Origin: Zoopage sp. CT-All | Taxonomy: Eukaryota > Zoopagomycota > Zoopagomycetes > Zoopagales > Zoopagaceae | Direction: 5' to 3' | Length of the DNA: 27,340 nucleotides | Assembly: GCA_004114245.1 (NCBI GenBank) | Contig: QZWS01000094.1 | Span: forward strand, 1-27,340 | Part shown: positions 16,589 to 27,092 of the stretch, in pieces | How the letters are laid out: the number at the start of each line of letters is the position of its first letter | How positions within the stretch are numbered: position 1 is the first letter of the stretch | Program-made: the position numbers and the translations under genes | The notes under the pieces: generated by a model | The model's database searches: none | What the model saw: only the letters and a program-made list of their open reading frames with translations | What the model was told of the DNA's origin: nothing

Positions 16589-19500
16589 ATGGCCCGATTT
16601 CGCGACACCGCGTCGCAGGACGGCTCAGTGCTCGACGACGCCACCGAGGCGTCGTCCGTTCTCTCGCACTACAACTTCAGCGAGCTCGCGGGGCCCTCCG
16701 GCGACGCCAAATTCCCGCGGCTCCGCGATCACGCCGACTCGTTCATCGACGACGACGCCTCCGTCCGCTCAACAATCCGCGGCGCCGCCCACGTCGCCGA
16801 TGACGCTTCCCAGGCCTACTTTGACGACGACGACGACGTGGACTTTGAGGGCCGGGAGATGCCGGAGCATGCATGCAAGTACTGCGGGATCCATGTCTGT
16901 GCCGCCGTGGTCAAGTGCCTCAACTGCACGCGTTGGTTCTGCAACGCCCCCGTGGCGTCCGGGAAAACGACGACCGGCGGCTCGCACATCGTGAATCATT
17001 TGGTGCGCGCGCGCCACAAGGAGGTGTCGCTGCATCCAAACTCGCCGATGGGCGAGACCGTGCTCGAGTGCTACAACTGCGGGTGCCGCAACGTGTTTCT
17101 CCTCGGCTTCATTCCCGCGAAATCCGACACCGTGGTGGTGCTGCTCTGTCGGAACCCGTGCGCTGCCGGCGTGCCGGCGGCCAAGGATATGAACTGGGAC
17201 ACGTCGCTGTGGCAGCCGCTCATCGCCGATCGCTCCTTTCTCACCTGGCTCGTCAAGGTTCCCCACGAGCAGGAGGTGTTGCGGTCGCGGCGTGTCACCA
17301 ACCGTCAGATTGCGACGCTTGAAGAGATCTGGAAGGAGGATGCCGCTGCCACTCTCGAAGACGTCAACCGCCCCGGTGTTGACGAAGAGCCGGATCCAGT
17401 GCTGCTACGCTACGAAGATGCATACCAGTACCAGAACATTTTTGGCCCGCTTGTCAAGCTGGAGGCCGACTACGATAAAAAGCTGAAGGAATCGCAGAGT
17501 CAGGATGATATTGCAGTGCGATGGGACATGGGATTGAACAAGAAGCGTGTTGCATGGTTCGTATTTCCTCGCTTGGAGATGGGCGGTATGTCGTCTTGAG
17601 CAGGTGTGCTTGCTCTAATGATGCCCTACAGAGGTTCGATTGGCTGTTGGCGATGAATTGCGTCTTCGTTACCGTGGTGATGCCCATCGGCCTTGGGAAT
17701 GTATCGGAAACGTCATCAAGATTCCCAACAGTATACTGTCGTCAGTTGAAAAAGTCGCCTTACGTGGCCATAGACGTCAGTGATGAGGTCGGCCTGGAGC
17801 TGCGCCGAGAATCTGCTCCAGTTGACTGTTCGCACGGATTCGCCATCGATTTTGTTTGGAAGAGCACCACCTTTGATCGGTAAGCTGCCGCCCACGCAAA
17901 GAGCGCTCGCTCAGCAACCGCCTTACAGAATGCAGAATGCCATGAAGACGTTTGCGGTGGACGAAGCCTCTGTGAGTGGCTATATCTACCACCGTCTGCT
18001 CGGTCACGATGTTGACCCCCAAGTCCTAAAGACAACCATGCCCAAGAGGTGGCCCTCATAATGCCCGACTTGTTCCAACGCATGTCTAGGTTTACTGCGC
18101 CTGGCCTGCCCGACCTGAATCACTCGCAGGTCTACGCTGTAAAGAGCGTTCTGCAGAAGCCGCTCAGTCTTATTCAAGGCCCGCCTGGCACTGGAAAAAC
18201 GGTTACCAGTGCCACGATTGTGTACCACCTCGCCAAGATGAATCCAGGACAGGTGCTTGTCACCGCTCCGAGCAACGTTGCCGTCGATCATCTCACCGAG
18301 AAGATACATCGCACTGGGCTCAAAGTTGTGCGCATGACGGCAAAGTCTCGCGAGGAACTCGAGTCATCCGTCTCCTTCCTCAGCCTTCACGAGCAAGTCC
18401 GCAACAATGACACCAACACTGAACTGCAAAAGCTTATTCAGCTCAAAGACGAGCTCGGCGAGCTGAGTGTGTCGGACGAAAAGAAGTACAACAATCTTAA
18501 ACGGGCTTGCGAGCGTGAGATTCTAATGAACGCCGACGTAATTCTGTGTACGTGCGCCGGCGCGGGTGATCCGCGCGTGTCAAAGATGCGCTTTCGAACT
18601 GTTCTGATCGACGAGGCGACCCAGGCTACCGAGCCTGAATGCCTGATTCCGCTGGTCATGGGCGTGAAGCAAGTCGTCCTTGTTGGCGACCATCAACAGC
18701 TCGGCCCTGTCATCATGAACAAGAAATGCGCCAAAGCTGGTCTACGACAGTCGCTATTCGAGCGCTTGGTGCTTCTCGGCCTTCGCCCCATCCGCCTACA
18801 GGTCCAGTATCGCATGCATCCTTGCCTCAGCGAGTTTCCTAGCAATATGTTCTATGACGGTAGTTTGCAAAACGGCGTGACGCAACAGGAGCGTATTCGC
18901 AAACACGTCGAGTTTCCTTGGCCCGAGCCCGAGACACCCATGTTCTTCTACGGCAGCGCAGGCGCCGAAGAAATCAGCCCAAGCGGCACCTCATACCTCA
19001 ACCGTACCGAGGCGTCGAACTGCGAGAAGATCGTGTCCAAGCTGCTCAAGTGTGGCATTCAACCATCGCAGATTGGCGTAATCACGCCCTATGAAGGCCA
19101 GCGCAGCTATTTGGTCAGCTACCTGCAGTTCAATGGAACTCTGCGCAAGGAGCTGTACAAGGAAATTGAAATCGCCAGCGTCGATGCTTTCCAGGGCCGT
19201 GAGAAGGACTACATCATTCTAAGCTGCGTGCGCAGCAACGAGCATCAAGGGATAGGATTTCTGAGCGATCCACGCCGTTTGAATGTCGGTCTGACCCGCG
19301 CCAAGTACGGCATGGTGGTGATCGGAAATCCGAAGCCGCTGAGCAAGAATCCTCTTTGGTACCATTTGCTTATGCATTTCAAGGACAAGGGCTTGCTAGT
19401 GGAAGGGCCGCTGAACAATCTCAAAGTGAGTGTGCTGCAATTCACTCGCCCACGCAAAGAATTCAAGCGCGGCGATCGAGGCGCCCACTACCAAATTGAC

Positions 19501-20025
19501 GCTCGCGAGTACGCCAACGGTGATCCTGGCCTTCCACGGAACCTTCCGACGGGACCCGCTGGCAGCGGTGCAGATGCCGGCTTCTTTGGTCATCTGCCGT
19601 CCAATTATGCGACAGCTTTTCTGGATTCGTCGCGATTTACAATGCCCCCGATGTATCACCAGGCTGCGGCAGATGCATACCGCCGGCCTTCGATAGCGTC
19701 CGTGCACATTTCCGACAGTGCGTCGCAGTACGCAGCATCATCAGGGGTTGGAATGGGCGAAAATTTTGATCGGCACATTTCAATGGCTCCCGCGGACCGC
19801 TTGCACATGTTGAACAAGGCTGGACTTGATGCCTTCCATGCCTTTGGCAGTACTATGGCTCGCGACTTGCCAAACGACGACTACCACTCGCAAGTTGGCG
19901 GTATGGGCCTCGGCGACGACGACGACGGACGCAGCAGCGTAATGCTGACGGACTCGGCATCGATCTCGTTCGACATGCGTTCGCAAGCTGGTTCAGAGTT
20001 TTCCGCGCGGATTACTAGGTACTAA
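16589..20025 (+). CDS. UPF1: RNA helicase UPF1 (NAM7), nonsense-mediated mRNA decay
   Basis: ATP-dependent 5'-3' RNA helicase of superfamily 1, the core factor of nonsense-mediated decay. Five exons: 16589-17585, 17632-17730, 17774-17879, 17929-18048 and 18090-20025, with introns of 46, 43, 49 and 41 nt; product 1085 aa. The acidic N-terminus is followed by the Cys/His-rich CH domain from about 94 ([17 protein letters not shown], then HIVNHLVRA and [11 protein letters not shown]), which binds UPF2. The four introns fall in the 1B/stalk part and just before the helicase core. Walker A GPPGTGKT is at 471-478 and Walker B DEAT near 615, then [16 protein letters not shown] and LNVGLTRAK. The ATG at 16589 is chosen as the last one before the acidic region; the frame is open further upstream. 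The C-terminal 165 or so residues are low-complexity and have no obvious counterpart. Confidence 0.97.
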
Positions 20026-20264
20026 TTCTCGCCAGCGCAACGGCGAGAAGACAGACGGATAGGCGGGAAATGCTCAACAGCCAGCCAGCACAGGCTTCGT
20101 TGCGCAAAATAAGCGGCCTGGGTTCGAATGCCGCCAGCTTGTGCAGACTTGAATGTAGATCGTGTTGGAGCTTCATAGGTGTTTTGATCTGCAAAGCATG
20201 CTGTCAACGTTCAGTGCAAAGATGCTAAGAATGAAATTTATATGCACAATATCAATAGGAACAA

Positions 20265-22575
20265 TTAGGTGTTACATGCAGGAAGCGGTGGCAGATCTCT
20301 ATCGATGATGACGACTATTGCTCCGTTAGTGGATGACGTGCTGGCGGCGCGATCGCTACTGTCAACGACTGTGGGTGATGTCCCCGACGTCATGAGCGAA
20401 TGCCGCAACTGGGTAAGTGCACGGTCATACGCGCCAGGAAGATGATCCAGTAGCATCCCATCAACCAGCTTGATTTCGACAAACTGCTCCGTTTTGCAAA
20501 GAGTCCCTGTTCTTTTCACAGCCGGCTTGTTTTTAGCAGCTGAACTCTCGGCTGGCTGAACAGACTCACTGGCCGGTTGTGCGGACTTGCTTCCATCAGA
20601 GGTGATGTGGTGCACAGACCCAGGGATAAATAGCTACCGTGAGATGAAGGCAATTGAAAAAGACGCCATTGCCTACCTTTGGATATCGATGGGAGTTGCC
20701 AACACGAAGTCGATCTCTCAATGAAGTCAGGACCCGAACGCGATTCTCCCAGCGCTCCTCGGAAGCCTTTGCGGCCTGAACGCCACTATATGCCAGTACC
20801 TCTAGCAGATTGCTATCCGCAAGCCCGGCTGCAGCAAGCAGCATTGATCGCAGATCCATCATGCTTCCATAGCTCAAGCGACAGGCGACATCCTCGCCGA
20901 GCACGACTGCATCAATGCAATCGCGATACTTCTCGGCAAGATCCAGAGAGACGACGCACGGCGGGCCAAACGCGTAGCAGTGAACCCTCAATTGGACGCC
21001 GAGAAGCCCCAGCCTTCCACGACACTCCTGTATCATCATTGTCAGGATTGCGGCCGTGCCTGCGCCCAAAGAGTGTCCCACGATGATGAGGCTATCGATG
21101 GCGTCGCGCTGACATTGCACAATAACATTGGGTATAACTGTCTCGAGCAGACCGCGAGCGCTGGTCGCCATTCCAGAGTGAATGAGCCCGTTCTGCCACT
21201 TTTCATAATCGCACACCAGGTCCGTGATGGTATCCACCGCGCTCATTGTCCCGCGGATCGCCAACACCATAGAGTTTGTCAGCCTATCACGGGCTGCCAT
21301 GGTGTGGTTGGTTAGATTCATCTGGGCCAAACCAGGTGCTTACCGACGTAGTAGCTAGGCTTGAATATCTCCGTCCCATGAATATCATATGCGACGAGAT
21401 CGTGCTCCTGGAGGACGAGGTATTCGCGGATGCTCAATTCGTCCGATCGTCGGCGGAAGGAGTCACGAATGTAGCCATTTCCTTTTCCAAAGAAATTCAA
21501 CCCCTTCCAGCCCTAGCAGCCAGGCATCGTCAGTTATGCAGGCGATGAATTTACAGCCACTTGACTCACATAAGATGCAAAGGCGAACTTGTAGAAATGA
21601 ACGAGCTTTTCGACCTTGGCCAAATCAACCACTGCCGTCCCAGGATATGTGCTGCCATAGACAGGTAGTAGAAGCTGCGTTTAGCGATACGCATACCTCT
21701 CAACCCGCCGATAAAATTCATCCAGAACGCCGACCCCTGCAAGAATATCTGCGTTTCCAAGCTCGAATCCTTGGCCAAAGGCAGTTGCCATCCGTGCAAT
21801 GCCACGCAACGCTTGCTGCGATTCAGTGGATAGTGCAAGACGGCCAATGGTTAGCAAGAGTGACGTTGACTCGGTCGGTGGTCTTGCACTATCGCTGCTA
21901 CTAGGAGAGCTGCTAGATGTTGCCGTTCGTTTGATTGATGCTGCCTCGGTCCTGGTAAGCGTCAATTCCTGTGAGGGAACGAGCGCTTCTTCCAAATGAC
22001 GATAAAACTCCGAGTATTCGTCATCGCTGCCGTCGGATGGCTCGGTTGCAGAGATGTGCGATGCTTTGGCGTCCAAAGGCATCGACGCTGCCTTGACCAG
22101 ACCAACGACAGCCGGAATCTCGTCGCGCTTAAACTTGATCGTCAGCTGAATGGCGCCAATTATCACCGGCTTGACTCCAGGAAGATTGACCTCCAGGCCC
22201 GACAGCCGCTTCTCCCACAGTTCATAATACGATGTGAACACATCTGGGAACGTCTCGAGCGATCGAAGGCGGATCTCCGTGCGACCGACGTGCCGATCTA
22301 CCACTCCAGCATATCAAAACAGCTCTTCCGTCGATACTATTACCAGGAAAGAGCCACTGCATATCGTATAGATCGACCTGGACGACACCGAAGAGCTGCT
22401 CATGGTGCGTCACGTTGAACTCGAAGCCCTCGTTCCAAACCACAGCCGACGCCCTCTCTGCGACCGACGTCTGAAACGCAGCCTCGCCAAGTGAAACGCG
22501 AACATACGGGCGGCGCAGCTTCGCGCCGACATCGATCCGGAGGACAACAACTTGCAGTCGTCCGTGGGGAAGCAT
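20265..22575 (-). CDS. C2-domain class-3 lipase, diacylglycerol-lipase type
   Basis: Predicted serine hydrolase of the sn1-specific diacylglycerol lipase group, acting on membrane lipids. Six exons: 22575-22344, 22303-21697, 21651-21570, 21512-21344, 21293-20677 and 20633-20265, with introns of 40, 45, 57, 50 and 43 nt; product 691 aa. An N-terminal C2 domain (LQVVVLRIDVGAKLRRPYVR, VVWNEGFEFNV, VGRTEIRLRSL) is followed by a Ser-rich linker and a helical region. The lipase domain reads LVAYDIHGTEIFKP, VARDRLTNSMVLAIRGTMSA, TDLVCDYEKW and the nucleophile elbow IVGHSLGAGTA (Ser 438), then CYAFGPPCVVSLDLA. Exon 6 (122 aa) is Ser/Thr-rich with FVEIKLVDGMLLDHLPGAYDRAL, typical of the end of these lipases. 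No four-TM N-terminal region like animal DAGLs is present. It is convergent with UPF1 (239 bp). Confidence 0.9.
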
Positions 22576-22592
22576 GCTGAGATTTGGCCAAA
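22576..22592. promoter_or_regulatory. 17-bp gap between divergent start codons, lipase / PUS1
   Basis: The lipase ATG (22575, minus) and the first PUS1 ATG (22593, plus) are only 17 bp apart. If PUS1 instead starts at the in-frame ATG 22650, the gap is 74 bp. In either case each gene's leader must overlap the other gene or be extremely short. Confidence 0.5.
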
Positions 22593-24236
22593 ATGTACTC
22601 TCGACTGTTTTTGTTGCGAGCTACCGCACCCGCCGTCAGCCGCTGCGCAATGTCTTCCGCGCCGATACAGTCCTTGAAGTCTGTTGAAGGCTCGGTCGAG
22701 GGAAGAGAGACCGAGGTCTACGAGAAGGGCACGGCACAGGGGAAGCGCCAACGGGTGGACATTCCAGATGGAAGAACGAAGGTAGCTCAGCGCAAGATGC
22801 AACGGGTCGCCGACCGCCAGCTAGCCGGGACGAGGCATGATGGCGAGGATCAAGAAGAAGATGAGATTGGCGCGGGAGGAGTGCGATTGCCTAAGCGAAA
22901 AGTCGCGCTGCTGATGGGATTCTGCGGAACTGGCTTTCAGGGCATGCAGGTGTATGCTTCCGTGCATATTGCTATCTCGAGCTAACGCTGCCGCTGGCAG
23001 GAATGTGAATGCAAAGACGATTGAAGGAGAACTATTCAAGGCCCTGTGCGAGGCAGGCGCGGTATCCAAAGCGAATGCCGACGATATGAAGAAGATTTCT
23101 CTGACACGGGCTGCACGTACCGACAAGGGTGTTCATGCCGCAGGCCAAGTCGTCTCTTTCAAGATGATACTCGCAGATGATATAGTGGACCGTATAAATG
23201 CTGCTTTGCCGAATCAGATTCGTGTCTGGGGTATCCAGCCTGTCTCTCTGCTATGTACGTTTGCTGATGGGCACGGAAGGCTATGTCAGAACGATAAATT
23301 CATTCAATGCGAAGAACCTTTGCGGTAGGTATTCTGGCAAAGCTGGGCGAGGATGACGATTGTCGCCTAGATTCGCGGATATATGAGTACATGCTGCCGA
23401 CCTATGTGTTGGGCATGAAGGGGATTCGCAACGTGGTCGAGGACAGTATGGCAGTCCAGCTCACCGACGAACTCCGATCTTTCCGTGAGGAGTATCGTAT
23501 TGATGAAGACGCTCTCGGCGATGCTCGTCGTATTTTGGAGGCGTACGTCGGCACGCGAAATTTTCATAACTACACCGTGGGTCAGAACTTTGGCGATGCC
23601 AACTCTTGGCGAATTATCAAGAGTTTCACTGTGGGCCGTATTCGACCATTTCGCTTCTGATGGCAAACTAGTGCTCCGAGCCCAAGGTGATCGGCGGCAT
23701 TGAATGGCTGAGTCTCAAGGTTCATGGACAGTCCTTCATGCTACACCAAATCCGCAAGATGGTTGGTGAGTGTTACATATCACCTCCTTGTGGAGCTGAT
23801 GCAGAGGCAGCAATGATGGTACTTTTAATTCGAAACCGATCGGATTTCGATGCCATCTTGAAAAAGAGCTTCACGCGCGAGAAAATGAATATCCCAAAGG
23901 CCCCGGGACTTGGACTGCTTCTCGAGCGTGTTAGCCTCGCGCCAGCTTCTGAATGTGCATACTGACGAGAACTAGACGGTATTCGACGCATACAATCGCA
24001 AGCAAGCTCCCCTTGGGAAAGATCCGGTCGAATTCACGACATATACGTCCGAAATGGACGCGTTCAAGGCAAAGTATATCTATGATCGCCTCGTTGAAGA
24101 GGAACTCCAAGGCGGTGAATTCGCAGGCTTCATTGGATTGATTGAGAAGCACTCGTCTACTTTCTCGTATCTTGTCCCGGAGGCGCGGGCACCGGCACTG
24201 GCACCCGCGCAGACACTTGTTGAAAAAGAGCAATAA
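22593..24236 (+). CDS. PUS1: tRNA pseudouridine synthase, TruA/PUS1 family
   Basis: Modifies uridines in tRNA (and in yeast U2 snRNA and mRNA). Seven exons: 22593-22951, 23001-23230, 23280-23324, 23371-23630, 23672-23765, 23811-23929 and 23976-24236, with introns of 49, 49, 46, 41, 45 and 46 nt; product 455 aa. Exon 3 is only 45 nt. Blocks in order: KVALLMGFCGTGFQGMQ, KTIEGELFKAL, the catalytic loop RAARTDKGVHAAG (Asp 161), INSFNAKNLCDSRIYEYMLP (exons 3-4), GTRNFHNYTVG, then KVHGQSFMLHQIRKM and NIPKAPGLGLLLER. The N-terminus MYSRLFLLRATAPAVSR is presequence-like, and an internal in-frame ATG (22650) offers a nuclear form, as described for animal PUS1. An AATAAA string overlaps the stop codon. 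Confidence 0.93.
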
Positions 24237-24489
24237 ATGTCGATTCGAGTGTAACCGAGATTCATCAGCAGTGAAGCACGGTGGTTGCCATCAGCAGTAC
24301 AGGGTTCATTCATAAGAAACGTTGAGGTTTAGGAAACGAGTGGCAGTCCTGACGGCTGATGGTGACGTGCGGCAGCAGCTCCAACAAAAATCGCTGCATC
24401 CAACGATCATTGCCATATGAAACGGGAAAATAACGTTGGCTCTATTTATACACACTCTCATCTCACCACTACTGCCATAGATTGAATTC

Positions 24490-26194
24490 ATGTCGGATGC
24501 TGTTCACGCAAAACGCACGCGGCGCGAGCAGGTTCTCGACATGAGCTCAGCATGTCCCATTTGCGCATCGCCCGTGCCTGGTTCCGAAAAGGTTATAATA
24601 TAGTCTACGATAGCCGCTTAAATTGTGATCGCTAAGGAAATGACCGAGCACGTTGATATATGCCTTGAAATGGTCCGGCGTGTCAATGACTCTGATGTCC
24701 GCCCATCGTCGACGTGTAACACAAGAATATCCGCAATCACAGAGTACGCAGAGCTTCAAGTTTATACGAGTGCAATGAATGGTTCTTCCGGTGCTGCACC
24801 TGCAACTAAAAACACCGTGGCCAAGCACTCGTGCCCATTCTACAAATGGATTCCTGGTATGCCTCCATACCTACCGCCTATTGACTGAGCACTTGCCCAT
24901 TCAAGACACCAAATTCACGGTGGATGCGTTTAGCTACGGCGAGATTCCCGAATGCGCTGCCTATTTTCTCACTCATTTCCATGCCGATCATTACATGGGT
25001 TTAACTTCGCGGTTCTCGCATCGGCCCATCTATTGCTCACCAGCTACTGCTCGGCTTGTGCAGGCTAATCTTCGTGTGAAAGCGGATGTTGTTATTCCGT
25101 TAAACTTCGATGCAGTACATATCATCGATGGCGTCGAGATCACGCTCATCGATGCCAATCAGTGTGCTGCTTAGCGGGTCAGTCAAGTTAACTAATCCAC
25201 CGTTGGTAGTTGTCCTGGAGCAGCCGTTATCATATTTAAGGTTCCGGGGCAAGGCGATGGCCGCTCTGCGACAGTTCACGTCCACACGGGCGATTTTCGG
25301 GCTATCCCAAAAATCGCCTGTCGTCTGCGTCCGTCCAGCATCGACACCCTCTTTCTGGACACTACATATCTCAACCCTGCATACGACTTTCCACCGCAGT
25401 ATCTTATCCTCGATGCTGTCCGCGCATTGGTGCTGGAATTGAAGGCCAAAGCCAGCATCGTCTCTCCAAGCCGACAGTCGAATCTGATGTCATGGATCCG
25501 TAAATCGCCAATGGGCGCGTCTCAAAGCCTGGAATCGACTAGGAAAACTCTTTTCGTCGTTGGGACGTACACGATCGGCAAGGAGCGTATCGTTGAAAGT
25601 AGGGACTCTATTTGCGATGTGTCTGATTGTACTACAGCCATTGCCAGTGCGCTGGACTGTAAAATCTTTGCCCGGACGTCTAGGCGAAAAATACTGTCAT
25701 CAATTGATATGCCAAGCATTTGGAATCGGGTTACAGAGGATGCGAAGGCGCCTGTGCATATTGTTCCGATCGGAGAGCTGAATGCCAAGGTGTGTCTCGT
25801 CGTCAATAGCGATTCCACTCGTGATGCTGTTTAGGATTTATCAAGCTATCTGAAGCGGCATGAGCAGTATGGTTTTAATAAACTCGCCGCCTTCCATCCC
25901 ACGGGATGGACGTGGAAACCGACGACAACAGCAGTATCCAGCGCCGGTCTTATTTCGCACGCGCAAGTCGCCAAGAACATTGTCATTCACAAGGTCCCCT
26001 ATTCTGAGCATTCGTCGTTCAAGGAGCTGGAATCATTCGTAATGTCCTTGACAATCCGTCGGGTGGTGCCGACCGTCAATGTGGGCAGTGCACCAAAGCG
26101 GGAGCAGATGCAACGGTTTTTGGACCAGTGGAACCAACGAAAGGCCCAGGACGGAGTCCGCGAACTTGATCCTTCACATCATTACTGGTTGTGA
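24490..26194 (+). CDS. PSO2: DNA cross-link repair nuclease SNM1/PSO2 with UBZ4 finger
   Basis: Metallo-beta-lactamase/beta-CASP 5' exonuclease that processes interstrand cross-links. Exons: 24490-24591, 24637-24856, 24906-25161, 25210-25789 and 25835-26194, with introns of 45, 49, 48 and 45 nt; product 505 aa. A 39-nt in-frame segment at 25599-25637 (GTAGGG...CTACAG) is probably a further intron: removing it joins GKERIVE to AIASALDCKIF and gives 492 aa. The N-terminus has a UBZ4 ubiquitin-binding finger (Cys 22, 25, His 39, Cys 43; CPIC...HVDIC). Then FTVDAF, the metal site THFHADHYMGL (131-139), DANHCPGA (193-200, His codon split by an intron), VHTGDF, LFLDTTYLNP, GTYTIGKERI, AFHPTGW and VPYSEHSSF. 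The full motif set suggests an active enzyme. Confidence 0.94.
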
Positions 26195-26374
26195 TTTCCT
26201 CCCTCCCTGCTAGACTCGCTTATAACCATTGCCCTAACTGCCAGCAGGTATTGTATAGCAGCACAAGTATATCTGGTAGAGTGATGTCCTATTACAGCTG
26301 TGCAGTAAATAATATGTTATACAGTAGTAATATTGATATATTCAAAAATATAGTCTTGCAAGGCATATACAGAG

Positions 26375-26454
26375 TTTTCCCTTGATATAGTAATATCTAA
26401 TTGTTCAGCAGTTTAATGTCACTATATCAAAAATGTTACTATTTTAAGGGAAAA
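26375..26454. repeat. Imperfect inverted repeat, 17 of 19 bp
   Basis: The arms at 26375-26393 (TTTTCCCTTGATATAGTAA) and 26436-26454 pair in inverted orientation with two mismatches. Inside lies a perfect 10-bp inverted pair, TTGATATAGT (26382-26391) and ACTATATCAA (26421-26430), so two alternative hairpins compete. Confidence 0.75.
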
Positions 26455-26483
26455 ATCTATTTTATTTCATAAAATATTTTTGT

Positions 26484-26577
26484 GATAATTGTGGTGTGGC
26501 AGTAAAAAAGTAGCAGTCTCTTTTCTGATACATTAAGTTCCACAAGACTTACTCTGCACTACACCACAATAATTATC
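26484..26577. repeat. Second inverted repeat, 14-bp arm with 3-nt insertion
   Basis: GATAATTGTGGTGT (26484-26497) is mirrored by ACACCACAATAATTATC (26561-26577), which is its reverse complement with three extra bases. It begins 30 bp after the previous inverted repeat. Confidence 0.65.
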
Positions 26578-27092
26578 TTTTAGCAAGTCTGACAAATAGA
26601 CATTTTGTTCTACAGTGTGGTGAGGTGGAGGTGATGTGTGGGCAATGCACCTGCAGTGCACTGTGGGACACTGTGTAATTGGGTAAATACAAAACAGTCA
26701 TTACTAAATTAATTGTTGCTCCACACACAGGACATTCTCCCAACCAATATCTGAAGCCTAACATTAATTAGTATTTACTCTCATCACTACTATACACAAT
26801 AATTGTTTTGCAATGTACTCTTCTGCAATAGAGAGCTCAGACATATGTATCCGAGAGAAGTAAAGAATCTTTTCAACAATCTACACACCACATCCCTGGC
26901 CACTATGTCCTTGCTCTAACAATAATGGCCACTAATTGAGTAGCTATTTTAATGAAGTGGGTGAGCCTAGCTTATTGTATTGAGGTGAATTTCTTATTAG
27001 GGCAGAGAGATGTAGAATGTGATCTGCATTATTTACATAATAGGGTGGCTTGAGCTAGCTTATATAATCAAAACTTGGTTCTTGGGGTTTGG

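Noticed and set aside
20110-20130. tRNA-like GGGTTCGAAT string after UPF1
   Set aside because: The bases flanking the T-loop do not pair, and no acceptor, D or anticodon arms can be placed around it.
26573-26764. 63-codon minus-strand frame with a CPVCG pair in the AT-rich tail
   Set aside because: There is only one Cys pair in a short frame with no homologous context. It may be a transposon remnant, but it is not supportable as a gene.
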